38,900 nucleotides of DNA from an uncultured Clostridium sp. (GTDB lineage: Bacteria > Bacillota > Clostridia > TANB77 > CAG-508). The DNA lies in assembly GCA_900555615.1 (NCBI GenBank), contig USMB01000012.1:1-38900 (forward strand), written 5' to 3'. Below are positions 6,570 to 15,754 of the stretch, in pieces. Under the pieces are notes generated by a model. It was not told the origin of the DNA and did no database searches. It saw only the letters and a list, made by a program, of their open reading frames with translations. A program made the position numbers and the translations under genes. Position 1 is the first letter of the stretch, and every line of letters begins with the position of its first letter.

Positions 6570-6597
6570 GGCTTCAAATAAATTGAAGCCTTTATTT
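6570..6597 (+). terminator. intrinsic terminator after the DUF4358-like gene
   Basis: GGCTTCAA (6570-6577), loop ATAAA, TTGAAGCC (6583-6590), then TTTATTTG. The tail contains a T run. Confidence 0.8.
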
Positions 6598-6616
6598 GTT
6601 ATATAAAGGGGGAAAT

Positions 6617-7999
6617 ATGCTATTTACGAGTATTAGTTTTTTATATTATTTTTTACCAGTAGTATTAATTTTGTATTTCGTAGTTCCAAAGAAAATGAAA
6701 AATTTTGTGCTATTTATAGCATCAATGTTATTTTATTTTTATGGTGAACCAAAATATATTTTTTTGATGTTAGCTGAAATTTTAATTGCATATATTGGAG
6801 CGATACTAATAGTTAAATATAAAAAGAAGAGCTTATTAATAACATTTGTAGGTATTCATGTAGGATTACTTGCAATATTTAAATATACAGATTTTGCATT
6901 AGAAAATATAAACTCTATATTTAACGTAAATATTCCATTGTTAAAATTAGCATTACCAATAGGAATATCATTTTATACTTTTCAAATTATCAGTTATATA
7001 GTTGATGTATATAGAGGAACAGTAAAACCACAAAAAAGTTTTCTAAAACTTGCTACATATATATCTTTATTTCCACAGCTTATTGCTGGACCGATAGTAA
7101 GATATGAAACAATTGAAAAAGAGCTTGAAAATAGAGAACACAATTTTGAAAACATCGCTTATGGAATAAGAAGACTTGTATTTGGACTTGCAAAAAAAGT
7201 TCTAATTGCAAATATGTTGGGAGAATTTTGCAATGCATTTAATTCATGTGACGAGAAAAGTATAGTGCTATATTGGGCATTTGGAATAAGCTATATGTTA
7301 CAAATATATTTTGATTTTTCAGCATATTCAGACATGGCAATAGGACTTGGAAGGATATTTGGATTCCATTTTTTAGAGAACTTCAATTATCCATATATTG
7401 CAAAAAGTATAACAGAATTTTGGAGAAGATGGCACATCTCTTTAAGCTCATGGTTTAGAGATTATGTGTATATTCCACTTGGTGGAAATAGAAAAGGCAC
7501 AACAATATTAATTAGAAATATTTTAATAGTATGGATATTAACTGGAATCTGGCATGGGGCAAGTTGGAACTTTGTTATCTGGGGCTTAATGTTTGGAATA
7601 CTCTTATTAGTAGAAAAGTTATGGCTAGGAAAAGTTTTAGATAAATTGCCTAATTTAGTAAAAAGAATATATGTACTATTTATTGTAATGATAAGTTTTA
7701 TCATATTTAATGGACCAACATTAAAAGAAGCTTGGAGTAATATTGCAGGATTATTTGGAGTTAATTGTAATGAATTTATAAATGAATATACAATATATTA
7801 TTTAAAAAGTTATCTAGTAACATTTATAATAGCAATTATAGGAGCAACTCCAATTCTTAAAAAGTTAATAGAAAAATTAAAAAAATATGATAAAATATTA
7901 AATATATGTGAGCTAATTTTGATACCAATCTTGTTAATAATTGTTACATCATATTTGGTTGATAGTTCATATAATCCATTTTTATATTTTAGATTTTAA
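6617..7999 (+). CDS. MBOAT-family O-acyltransferase (AlgI/PatA type)
   Basis: 460 residues from ATG 6617, chosen because AAAGGGGG lies 5-6 bases upstream; an upstream in-frame ATG at 6596 has no SD. The protein is multi-spanning (about 11 segments) with the MBOAT signature: DFSAYSDMAIGLGRIFGF, WRRWHISLSSWFRDYVYIPL, GGNRKG, and the catalytic-His region LTGIWHGASWNFVIWG. AlgI-type MBOATs move acyl (usually acetyl) groups from the cytoplasm onto extracytoplasmic polysaccharide or wall polymers, together with an SGNH/DHHW-type partner. That partner is encoded 9 bp downstream. The acceptor polymer is not evident from the sequence. Confidence 0.92.
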   Translation: MLFTSISFLYYFLPVVLILYFVVPKKMKNFVLFIASMLFYFYGEPKYIFLMLAEILIAYIGAILIVKYKKKSLLITFVGIHVGLLAIFKYTDFALENINSIFNVNIPLLKLALPIGISFYTFQIISYIVDVYRGTVKPQKSFLKLATYISLFPQLIAGPIVRYETIEKELENREHNFENIAYGIRRLVFGLAKKVLIANMLGEFCNAFNSCDEKSIVLYWAFGISYMLQIYFDFSAYSDMAIGLGRIFGFHFLENFNYPYIAKSITEFWRRWHISLSSWFRDYVYIPLGGNRKGTTILIRNILIVWILTGIWHGASWNFVIWGLMFGILLLVEKLWLGKVLDKLPNLVKRIYVLFIVMISFIIFNGPTLKEAWSNIAGLFGVNCNEFINEYTIYYLKSYLVTFIIAIIGATPILKKLIEKLKKYDKILNICELILIPILLIIVTSYLVDSSYNPFLYFRF

Positions 8000-8008
8000 G
8001 GAGGAAAG

Positions 8009-9091
8009 ATGACCGATAAAGTAAAAAATATTTTAATTACAATAGTGTTTTTTAGCATAATTATAGGATTTTTCCTTATGAATGTAATAAAAGAAGATGA
8101 GCAGATTTCTATATCAGAAAGGCGTAAATTGGCGAGTTTTCCAGAGGTTTCAATTTCTAAAATATTTGATGGAACATTTTTTAAGAAGTTTGATGATTAT
8201 ACAACAGATCAGTTTATAAAAAGAGAAACATTTAGAAAATTAAAAGTAAATACAGAACTAAATATATTAAGGAAAAATGATTATAATAATTTATATGAAT
8301 ACAAAGGATATATAGTAGAAAATTTATATCCTTTAAATATAAAATCTGTAAATAATGTAGTAAATAAAATAAATCAAATTCAAGAGATGTATGCAACTTC
8401 AGAAAATAATGTATATTTTACAATTGTTCCAGATAAGAATTATTTTATAGATGAAGATAATTTGAAATTAGATTATTCAAAATTAGAACAGATAATGAAA
8501 GATGGAATAAATGCTAAATATATTCCAATAAAAGATGAATTGAAAATAGAAGATTATTATAGAACAGATTCACATTGGAAACAAGAAAATATAGAGAAAA
8601 TTGCAGACATCATATTAGATAATATGCAAGAAGCTGAAGGTGCTAATTACATACAAGAAGAAGTAGCAACGTTTAGAGGAACATATTCAGGAAGGCTTCC
8701 AACAAATGTAGAAGATAAAATAATTATCTTAACAAATGATATTATAAAAAATGCAAAAGTTTTTAATTATGATAAAAACGAAAATAGTAAAATATATGAT
8801 TATAAAAAATTGAATTCATTAGATAAATATGATATATATTTATCTGGTGCAACATCACTTTTAACAATAGAAAATGAAGATTCAAGTAATGATAAAGAAC
8901 TAATTATTTTTCGAGATTCTTATGGAAGCAGTCTTGCACCATTATTAGTTCAAGCATATAGAAAGATAACAATTGTAGATATACGATACATTTCGCCAAA
9001 ACTACTTTCAAAATATATTGAATTTAAAAATCAAGATATTTTGTTTATTTATAGTACAATTTTAATAAATAATAGTTTTTCATTAAAATAA
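8009..9091 (+). CDS. DHHW-family protein, SGNH-hydrolase-like partner of MBOAT
   Basis: 360 residues with an N-terminal membrane anchor (about 6-27). ERRKLASFPEVS (about 35-46) and the YTTDQFIKRETFRKLK region are typical DHHW/AlgJ-like N-terminal features. The signature YRTDSHWKQENIEKIADIIL (about 188-207) supplies the D-S-H-W variant of the name-giving motif, and IIFRDSYGSSLAPLL (about 307-321) is the SGNH-like serine block. Such proteins are thought to complete polymer O-acetylation on the outside of the membrane. The SD AAGGAGG and 9-bp spacing from the MBOAT gene indicate co-translation. Function is inferred from family and context. Confidence 0.85.
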   Translation: MTDKVKNILITIVFFSIIIGFFLMNVIKEDEQISISERRKLASFPEVSISKIFDGTFFKKFDDYTTDQFIKRETFRKLKVNTELNILRKNDYNNLYEYKGYIVENLYPLNIKSVNNVVNKINQIQEMYATSENNVYFTIVPDKNYFIDEDNLKLDYSKLEQIMKDGINAKYIPIKDELKIEDYYRTDSHWKQENIEKIADIILDNMQEAEGANYIQEEVATFRGTYSGRLPTNVEDKIIILTNDIIKNAKVFNYDKNENSKIYDYKKLNSLDKYDIYLSGATSLLTIENEDSSNDKELIIFRDSYGSSLAPLLVQAYRKITIVDIRYISPKLLSKYIEFKNQDILFIYSTILINNSFSLK

Positions 9092-9093
9092 AA

Positions 9094-9122
9094 TCGAAAA
9101 ATTAGAAAATTTGTGCTATAAT
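9094..9122 (+). promoter_or_regulatory. extended -10 promoter
   Basis: TG-C-TATAAT (extended -10, 9114-9122) with a weak -35 TCGAAA (9094-9099) at 17-bp spacing, upstream of the gene at 9150. Confidence 0.55.
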
Positions 9123-9149
9123 ACAAACTGAATAGGAAGGTTAAAATAA

Positions 9150-9623
9150 ATGAACAAAAAGAAAGTTATATTAATAATGATTGTAGCTATAATAATTATA
9201 GCATTTGCAATATATAGTGCATTGCAAAATCAACCTCAAGAAGATATTAGTAAAAGTACTCTTTTTATAAATTACACAGGAGATATATTAGCTCTTCCAT
9301 ATGGCTCAAGTGATATAAATATTTATGATGACGGCAAAATTTGGGCAAGGTCAGTTGAAAAGGGAAAAGTAAAAAATCAAATAACAGAAGAAGAGGTTAA
9401 TAAATTAAAAGAAAAATTAAGAGAAATAGATTACAATAATTTAAATAAAGAATATAATGTTTATGGAAATGGAAATTATGAAGAAATAAAAATCAATATG
9501 GATGGTAGTTCAAAAGATATAAAATTTAATTACATTGTAGCAAGATATGATTCTTCTAATTTACCAAAGGAATTAAGCGAATTTATGAGGTTATTAAAAC
9601 AAACAATATATGAAACAGAATAA
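9150..9623 (+). CDS. small membrane-anchored protein of unknown function
   Basis: 157 residues. An N-terminal signal anchor (about 5-23, VILIMIVAIIIIAFAIYSAL) is followed by a soluble domain of about 130 residues. The domain has the pattern INIYDDGKIWARSV, EEEVNKLKEKLREIDYNNL, then a strand-rich end. This strand, DG turn, 'helix with L at every third or fourth position' pattern recalls DUF6438-type domains, but the match is tentative. It has its own extended -10 promoter and its stop overlaps the possible upstream start of the YwaF-like gene, suggesting a short operon. Confidence 0.6.
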   Translation: MNKKKVILIMIVAIIIIAFAIYSALQNQPQEDISKSTLFINYTGDILALPYGSSDINIYDDGKIWARSVEKGKVKNQITEEEVNKLKEKLREIDYNNLNKEYNVYGNGNYEEIKINMDGSSKDIKFNYIVARYDSSNLPKELSEFMRLLKQTIYETE

Positions 9624-9640
9624 TGAAAGGAGTAATATAT

Positions 9641-10423
9641 ATGAGATTTTTTGCAAGACCAGGCGAATATGAACCATGTGGAATATTTTCATGGGGACAT
9701 TTAGCTTTAATAATAGTAACAATTATAGGAATAAAAGTAGCATTAAAAAAGACAGTACACAAGACTAAAAAAGAAGTAAAAAAAATTATAAAAAATTGTA
9801 CAATAATAATGTGGATTTTTGAAGTAGTGATGATTGCATTCAAATTGTCAACAGGAGATCCAAAGAATTTAAATAATTATGTGCCATTATATTATTGTAG
9901 TTTACTTTTATATGCAGGGGCATTAAGTTCCTTTGCAACAGGTGAATTGCAAAGGATTGGAGATGTATTTTTAGCAACAGGTGGAATTATTGGAGGAATT
10001 GTATTTATAATATATCCATCAACCTCTTTACCAGCATATCCAATGTTTCATATGGTAAGTTTTCATAGTTTCTTTTTCCATGGAACGATGATATATTTAG
10101 GATTATTAATAAATAAGACACATTATATTGATTTAAAAGCTTCAGATATCAAGTATTTTGCGGCATTAGTAGGAACAATATGTGTATTAGCATATATAGT
10201 AAATAAAATATTTGGAAGTAATTTGATGTTCATATCACAAAACTTCCCAGGAATGCCAATAGAAATAATTTATAATGCAACAGGCCCATTATTTACTTTA
10301 GTAATGAGCTTAGGACAAATGACATTACCATTTTATATGGTTTACGGAATAGTAAAATGGAGAGAAAAAGAGCTTAATGTTGAAAATGCTGAATGTGATA
10401 CAATATTGGAAGGAAAAAATTAA
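9641..10423 (+). CDS. YwaF/TMEM164-like integral membrane protein (TIGR02206-type)
   Basis: About 260 residues from ATG 9641. AAAGGAG at 9626-9632 supports this start over the upstream ATG at 9623. About seven membrane segments are visible. Features of the YwaF family are an early 'F..GHL' block (FSWGHLALII), KNLNNYVPLYYCSLLLYAGA in the position of the usual 'LPL..CSL' motif, and MFHMVSFHSFFFHGTMIYLG. The related eukaryotic TMEM164 is an acyltransferase, but the bacterial function is not established. It ends where the GT-C protein begins (TAA directly followed by ATG), so the two are co-translated. Confidence 0.7.
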   Translation: MRFFARPGEYEPCGIFSWGHLALIIVTIIGIKVALKKTVHKTKKEVKKIIKNCTIIMWIFEVVMIAFKLSTGDPKNLNNYVPLYYCSLLLYAGALSSFATGELQRIGDVFLATGGIIGGIVFIIYPSTSLPAYPMFHMVSFHSFFFHGTMIYLGLLINKTHYIDLKASDIKYFAALVGTICVLAYIVNKIFGSNLMFISQNFPGMPIEIIYNATGPLFTLVMSLGQMTLPFYMVYGIVKWREKELNVENAECDTILEGKN

Positions 10424-11827
10424 ATGAAAAACAAAATTATAAAAATAGTGCTAATAATATTTACTGTATTATTGATAATTCCATCAATTGTATATTTGGT
10501 TAAAAATCAAACAGTGATGGGATTTGATACATATTATAATTTTTTTATAGATAAAAATGCAAATAAGATAATATCTACAATTATTTTTCTAGTATTGTTT
10601 ATTGGAATGTCTATAATATATGGAGTTATTGTAAAACAAAAGCCATTTAAAGCCATAAAAGAAATTTTAATATATGTATTAATTGTAAGTGCAATATTTG
10701 CAATAATGCTACCATGGACAAGCTCTGATATCTTTTATTATATGGGAGTTGGTGAATTGGATTCTCGATATCATCAAAATCCATATTATGTAACAATGAA
10801 AGATTATTATAATGAAAATAAAAATAATATAGATGATACAATTTTCGAACAAGGAGCAAAAGGCTATTGGGCTAATACAACAGTAGTATATGGGCCAATG
10901 GCACAATTGATTTTTAAATTGTGTACAGCTATATCATTTAAAAATGTAGATATAAGTTTGGCGGTGTTCAAATTATTAAATTTAGCTATACATTTAGTAA
11001 ATTGTTATTTAATATATAAATTGAGTAATAAAAAATTTGCAGTAATATATGGATTAAATCCTTTTATATTATTAGAATTCCTTGCAAATGTTCATAATGA
11101 TATAATAGTAGTATTTTTTGTATTATTAGCATTGTACATGTTAAAACATAAAAAAATTGTGCCAAGTGTAATATTTCTAGCAATTGCAACAGGAATAAAA
11201 TATTTTACGATTTTATTATTGCCTGTAATAATCATTTATCATTTTAGAAAAGAAGAAAAATTATCAGTAAGATTTTTAAAATGTTTTCAATATGGTATAC
11301 TATTTGCATTAATATTAGTGCTACAATATGCACTATATTTTAGAGATTTTCAAGTATTAGTAGCAATGTTTGCACAGACTGAAAAATATACAAAGTCAAT
11401 ACATTCAGTGTTATTACAAAATAACAAAGGATTATTAAAAATTGTAAAACCTGTATTGCAAATTGCATTTTTGGGATATTACGTTAAATTTTGTATTGAT
11501 TTAATAACACAAAAAGATATAAAATTATATAAAACTTTAAGAAAATATAATACAGCATTAATTTTATTTTTGCTGATATTAACAACATTTCAACAGTGGT
11601 ATTTAGTGTGGTTATTTGCAACAATAATGTGGCAAAAAACTGACATGATTCGAAACATAGTAGGATTATCACTTATAACTGAAATTGCAAATAGCATATA
11701 TATGCTTAAATCAGAATGGTATGTATATGATATTTGTTTTGTAGGATTTATAATATGCTTATTTATTGCATGGCAATTAAACACAAACAAATACATATTT
11801 AAGGATAGGAGAAAACAAATTGGATAA
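10424..11827 (+). CDS. GT-C glycosyltransferase-like polytopic membrane protein (GT87/MptB-like)
   Basis: 467 residues with about 12 hydrophobic segments. Features fitting polyprenol-phosphate-sugar dependent GT-C enzymes include an acidic first-loop motif (LPWTSSDIFYYMGVGELDSR), HQNPYYVTM, the YGPMAQLIFKL stretch and LANVHNDIIVVFFVLLALYM. This pattern recalls GT87 and the mannosyltransferase MptA/MptB group. The expected role is to transfer a sugar from a lipid-phosphate donor to an extracytoplasmic acceptor. The donor and acceptor are not identifiable. It follows the YwaF-like gene without a gap and overlaps the polA start by 8 bp, so a shared transcript into polA is plausible. Confidence 0.65.
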   Translation: MKNKIIKIVLIIFTVLLIIPSIVYLVKNQTVMGFDTYYNFFIDKNANKIISTIIFLVLFIGMSIIYGVIVKQKPFKAIKEILIYVLIVSAIFAIMLPWTSSDIFYYMGVGELDSRYHQNPYYVTMKDYYNENKNNIDDTIFEQGAKGYWANTTVVYGPMAQLIFKLCTAISFKNVDISLAVFKLLNLAIHLVNCYLIYKLSNKKFAVIYGLNPFILLEFLANVHNDIIVVFFVLLALYMLKHKKIVPSVIFLAIATGIKYFTILLLPVIIIYHFRKEEKLSVRFLKCFQYGILFALILVLQYALYFRDFQVLVAMFAQTEKYTKSIHSVLLQNNKGLLKIVKPVLQIAFLGYYVKFCIDLITQKDIKLYKTLRKYNTALILFLLILTTFQQWYLVWLFATIMWQKTDMIRNIVGLSLITEIANSIYMLKSEWYVYDICFVGFIICLFIAWQLNTNKYIFKDRRKQIG

Positions 11828-14531
11828 ATTAGTTTTAATAGATGGTAACAGTATAATGAATAGGGCATTTTACGGAATTATGGGAAGTAAAATGTTGACA
11901 ACTAAAGATGGAAAATATACAAATGCAGTATATGGTTTTTTAGCCATATTATTCAAGATTTTGGAAGACATAGAACCACAATATATTGCAGTTGCATTTG
12001 ATCTAAAAGGTAAATTAAAAAGAAAAGAATTGTTTGAAGGATACAAAGCAAATCGTCATGGAATGCCTGATGAATTAGCAGAACAAATGCCAATTATAAA
12101 AGATGTATTAAGAGCAATGAATATTGATATATTGGAAAAAGAAGGATATGAAGGTGATGACATTTTAGGAACACTTGCTAAATATGGAGAATCTCAAGGA
12201 CTTGATGTAACAATACTTTCTGGAGATAGAGATACATTCCAATTAGCTAGTGACCATATTACAATAAGAATTCCAAGAACAAAAGCTGGAAAAACAGAAA
12301 CAGAAAACTACAATAGAGCAAAAGTTCTAGAAGAATATGGATTAGAACCAGAGCAATTAATAGAAGTAAAAGCATTGCAAGGAGATACTTCTGACAATAT
12401 TCCCGGAGTCCCAGGAATTGGCCCTAAAACAGCTATTTCTTTAATTCAAAGATACCATTCAGTAAAAGAATTGTATGATAAAATTGAAGCAGGAGAAGAT
12501 GATTTAAAAGGAAAACAAAAAGAAAATATTGTTGCAAACAAGCAAATGGCTGAACTTTCAAGAACACTTGGAGAGATAGATACACATGTTCCAATTGAAG
12601 ACACATTAGAGAATTTAAAAACAGAAGAGTGGGATAAGGCCAAGGTTTTAGAAATTTTTGAAGAACTAAGATTTAATCGTTATATAGAGAGGTTCAAACT
12701 AAGAGAAGGTGTTAGTGAAAACACATCAGCTCAAAACAAAGTTGAAAAATTAGAAATTACAGAAGTATCAGAACTTCCAGAAATACATGGAAAATTATAT
12801 TATTTTTTAGAAACAACAGATAGCAATGATTCAGAAAAAATAATAAAAAAAGAGATAATAGGAATAAGTATATATCTAGAAAATAAAATATATTATATGT
12901 CATCAGAAAATTCAACAGAAGAAAAGTTTGCGGAAAAATTAAAGCAAATAATGGAAGATGACAAAATTGAAAAATACGGATATGACATGGCAAGTGATTA
13001 TATTTTGCTAAAACAAATGGGAATAACAATAAAAAATATAGTATATGATGCCAAAGTAGCTGCATATATTTTAAATCCTACAAGTAAATATACATTTGAT
13101 GTAATAACCAGAGATTATCTAGAAGTAGATAATGAAGAAATTCTACAAGCACAAGGTATAAAAGACAATTCAAATGAGCAAACATCATTATTTGATATGG
13201 TATCACAAGAAGATAAAAAAGATGAAAGAAAAAAAATAGAAAACAGTCTATATGCAAAAGAAATCTATGAACTAGCAAAAGTAACAATGAAAAAATTAGA
13301 AGAAATAGATGCAGTAGAATTGTTCAAAAATATTGATATGCCAACAGTAGAAGTTTTAGCAGAAATGCAATGGAATGGAATGTATGTTGATGTTCAAGAG
13401 TTAGATGATTATGGACAAGAACTAAAAGATAGATTGGAAATTTTAACTCAAGAAATCTACGAGTTATGTGGAGAAGAATTCAATATAAACTCTACAAAGC
13501 AATTAGGAGAAATCTTATTTGAAAAGCTTCGTTTGCCTGCTGGAAAGAAAACTAAAAGTGGATATTCTACAGATGTAGATGTTTTAGAAAAATTAAGAGA
13601 TGAACATCCTGTTATTGAAAAATTATTAGAATATAGACAATTGACTAAGTTGAACTCAACATATGTAGAAGGAATGAAACCATATATCAATCCTAAAACA
13701 AAAAGAATCCATTCATTTTTCCATCAAACAATAACAGCAACAGGAAGAATCAGCTCAACAGAACCAAATCTTCAAAATATTCCTACAAGATTTGAATTAG
13801 GAAAACAATTAAGAAAAGTATTCAAACCAGCAGATGGATGTTTATATATAGATGCTGACTATTCTCAAATAGAATTAAGAGTTTTAGCACATATATCAAA
13901 TGATGAACACATGGTTCAAGCCTTCTTAAATGGAGAAGATATCCATAAACAAGCTGCATCCAAAGTATTTAATACGCCAATAGATGAAGTAACAAAAGAG
14001 CAAAGAAGCAATGCAAAAGCAGTAAACTTTGGAATAGTGTATGGAATTAGTGATTTTGGATTAGGAGAACAATTACACATATCAAGAAAAAAAGCAAAAC
14101 AATATATTGAACAATATTTGGAGCAATATTCAGGAATAAAACAATTTATGGATAGTGTAGTAGAAGAAGCAAAAGAAAAAGGATATGTAGAAACTCAATT
14201 CAAGCGAAGAAGATATATACCAGAATTAAAATCAAATAATTACATGGTACGCCAATTTGGACAAAGAGTAGCAATGAATACACCAATTCAGGGAACTGCT
14301 GCTGATATAATGAAAATTGCAATGATAAATGTTTTAAGAGAATTAAAAGCAAAGAATATGAAGTCAAAAATTGTACTTCAAGTACATGATGAAATGATGA
14401 TAGAAGCTCCATTAGAAGAGGTAGAAAATGTTAAAGATTTATTAAAAAAATGCATGGAAAATGCATGTAAATTAAGAGTACCATTAATCGCTGAAGTGGC
14501 TGAGGCAACTGACTGGTACGACTGCAAATAA
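11820..14531 (+). CDS. polA: DNA polymerase I
   Basis: 903 residues, TTG start at 11820 with AGGAG 8 bases upstream, overlapping the previous gene. The 5'-3' exonuclease domain (about 1-290) has DGNSIMNRAFYG, GDRDTFQLAS and the helix-hairpin-helix GDTSDNIPGVPGIGPKTA. The central domain (about 310-490) lacks the D-x-E exonuclease motif (it reads YYFLETTDSND), so proofreading is probably lost, as in Taq and Bacillus Pol I. Polymerase motifs are intact: A, DADYSQIELRVLAH; B, RSNAKAVNFGIVYG; C, LQVHDEMMIEA. The enzyme processes Okazaki fragments and fills repair gaps. A REP-like repeat follows the stop. Confidence 0.97.
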   Translation: MDKLVLIDGNSIMNRAFYGIMGSKMLTTKDGKYTNAVYGFLAILFKILEDIEPQYIAVAFDLKGKLKRKELFEGYKANRHGMPDELAEQMPIIKDVLRAMNIDILEKEGYEGDDILGTLAKYGESQGLDVTILSGDRDTFQLASDHITIRIPRTKAGKTETENYNRAKVLEEYGLEPEQLIEVKALQGDTSDNIPGVPGIGPKTAISLIQRYHSVKELYDKIEAGEDDLKGKQKENIVANKQMAELSRTLGEIDTHVPIEDTLENLKTEEWDKAKVLEIFEELRFNRYIERFKLREGVSENTSAQNKVEKLEITEVSELPEIHGKLYYFLETTDSNDSEKIIKKEIIGISIYLENKIYYMSSENSTEEKFAEKLKQIMEDDKIEKYGYDMASDYILLKQMGITIKNIVYDAKVAAYILNPTSKYTFDVITRDYLEVDNEEILQAQGIKDNSNEQTSLFDMVSQEDKKDERKKIENSLYAKEIYELAKVTMKKLEEIDAVELFKNIDMPTVEVLAEMQWNGMYVDVQELDDYGQELKDRLEILTQEIYELCGEEFNINSTKQLGEILFEKLRLPAGKKTKSGYSTDVDVLEKLRDEHPVIEKLLEYRQLTKLNSTYVEGMKPYINPKTKRIHSFFHQTITATGRISSTEPNLQNIPTRFELGKQLRKVFKPADGCLYIDADYSQIELRVLAHISNDEHMVQAFLNGEDIHKQAASKVFNTPIDEVTKEQRSNAKAVNFGIVYGISDFGLGEQLHISRKKAKQYIEQYLEQYSGIKQFMDSVVEEAKEKGYVETQFKRRRYIPELKSNNYMVRQFGQRVAMNTPIQGTAADIMKIAMINVLRELKAKNMKSKIVLQVHDEMMIEAPLEEVENVKDLLKKCMENACKLRVPLIAEVAEATDWYDCK

Positions 14532-14546
14532 TGCCAAAAAAATACC

Positions 14547-14589
14547 CGGTCCCAAATTAGCATGCGAAAAAAAGGACCGACCCCAAATT
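14547..14589. repeat. REP-like GGACCGACCCC repeat after polA
   Basis: CCGGTCCCAAATTAG (from 14547) and GGACCGACCCCAAATT (14574-14589) form a degenerate inverted pair around ATGCGAAAAAAA. The GGACCGACCCCAAATT half and the neighbouring TGCGAA recur at 18249-18329. These G+C-rich blocks stand out against the AT-rich background. Confidence 0.7.
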
Positions 14590-14607
14590 GACAAAGGAGG
14601 AAACTAA

Positions 14608-15159
14608 TTGAAAAAAATTACAAAGATAATAATATTGCTGATAATAGTGGTAGCAATAGTTATTTTGATAAAGCCGATAAAAAATCAAGTGATAAAGAAA
14701 ATTTATAAAAAAGATTATTCAGAGTATGTAAGCAAATATTCACAACAATATAATGTTGAAGAAAATTTGATATATGCTATTATTAAGGCTGAAAGTAATT
14801 TTAAGGCAAATGCAATTTCACATCAAAATGCAAAAGGGCTAATGCAACTTATGGAGCCTACTGCAAAAGATGTTGCTAAAAGATTTGGGATAGAGTTGAC
14901 TGATGATAATATTCTAGAACCAGAGACTAATATTAATATTGGGGCTAAATATATATCTACTTTGCTAGATAAATATGGTTCTGTTGAAGTAGCACTTGCT
15001 GCATATAATGCAGGAAGCGGAAATGTGGATAAGTGGATACAAAATGGAACCATAAAAGAGGATGGATCTGATATTGAAAATGTTCCATATAAAGAGACAA
15101 ATATGTATGTTAGAAAGATATTGAGAGATTACAAAATTTATATGGAACTTGAAGATTGA
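14608..15159 (+). CDS. membrane-anchored lytic transglycosylase (SLT domain)
   Basis: 183 residues, TTG start preceded by AAAGGAGG. An N-terminal membrane anchor (about 5-22) is followed by an SLT catalytic domain. KAESNFKANAISHQNAKGLM contains the catalytic Glu (ES motif) and the GLMQLM signature continues from it. The later NINIGAKYISTLL and AAYNAGSGNVDKW motifs complete the goose-lysozyme-like fold. It cleaves the MurNAc-GlcNAc bond of peptidoglycan on the outer face of the membrane. The short single-domain form resembles the YjbJ/CwlQ type of Bacillota. It lies between polA and yqeG, in the housekeeping run. Confidence 0.92.
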   Translation: MKKITKIIILLIIVVAIVILIKPIKNQVIKKIYKKDYSEYVSKYSQQYNVEENLIYAIIKAESNFKANAISHQNAKGLMQLMEPTAKDVAKRFGIELTDDNILEPETNINIGAKYISTLLDKYGSVEVALAAYNAGSGNVDKWIQNGTIKEDGSDIENVPYKETNMYVRKILRDYKIYMELED

Positions 15160-15163
15160 TATA

Positions 15164-15192
15164 TTGACAAATTTGCTTTGTTAATATATAAA
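15164..15192 (+). promoter_or_regulatory. promoter upstream of yqeG
   Basis: Perfect TTGACA (15164-15169), 17-bp spacer, TATAAA (15187-15192), then AGAGGAGG SD and ATG 15209. Confidence 0.75.
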
Positions 15193-15208
15193 TAAGAGGA
15201 GGAAAAAT

Positions 15209-15715
15209 ATGATATTATATCCAAATGCACATTTTAAAAATGTGAGGAAAATAGAACTAGGGTTTTTGAAAGAAAATAATATAAATGCATTGATTTTGGA
15301 TGTTGATAATACACTTATAGATTATGATAAAAATTTACCAAATGAAACTATTGATTGGGCAAATAACTTAAAGAAGAATGGTGTTAAATTATACATATTA
15401 TCAAACTCTAATAAAAAAGAAAAAGTGAGAACTGTTGCTGAAAAGCTAGGCATAGAATATATGTATTTTGCCAAAAAACCATTAAAATTAGGTTTTAAAA
15501 AAGTACAAGATATTTTAAAAGAAAAGCCAGAAAATATTGCAGTTGTCGGAGATCAAATTTTTACAGATGTTGTTGGTGGAAATAGATGCAAAATGTTTAC
15601 GATTTTAGTAGAACCAATAGCTGAAAAAGATATTTGGATAACAATGCTAAAAAGACCAATAGAAAATAAAATTAAACAGAAATATCACAAAAAAATAGAG
15701 CAAAAACAAAACTAA
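15209..15715 (+). CDS. yqeG: YqeG-family HAD IIIA-type phosphatase
   Basis: 168 residues. HAD motif I LILDVDNTLIDYD (about residues 29-41) supplies the nucleophile and acid/base Asp pair. Motif II is the Ser of YILSNSNKKEK, the Lys region is AKKPLKLGFKKV, and motif III is VVGDQIFTDVVGG. The opening YPNAHFKNVRKIELGFLKEN is the conserved YqeG start. In Bacillus it lies beside yqeH-aroE; a phosphatidylglycerol-phosphate phosphatase activity has been reported for related GEP4-like members, but the clostridial substrate is not certain. Own promoter and a strong SD. Confidence 0.9.
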   Translation: MILYPNAHFKNVRKIELGFLKENNINALILDVDNTLIDYDKNLPNETIDWANNLKKNGVKLYILSNSNKKEKVRTVAEKLGIEYMYFAKKPLKLGFKKVQDILKEKPENIAVVGDQIFTDVVGGNRCKMFTILVEPIAEKDIWITMLKRPIENKIKQKYHKKIEQKQN

Positions 15716-15754
15716 GGAAGGGGCATATGATTTAAAAAGTCATATGAAAATAAA
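15716..15754 (+). promoter_or_regulatory. split ribosome binding site bridged by a hairpin
   Basis: The only SD-like block before the prepilin peptidase gene, GGAAGGGG (15716-15723), lies 31 nt from the ATG at 15755. The intervening CATATGA (15724-15730) and TCATATG (15740-15746) form a 7-bp hairpin. Folding it would leave about 8 nt between SD and ATG. Confidence 0.45.
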
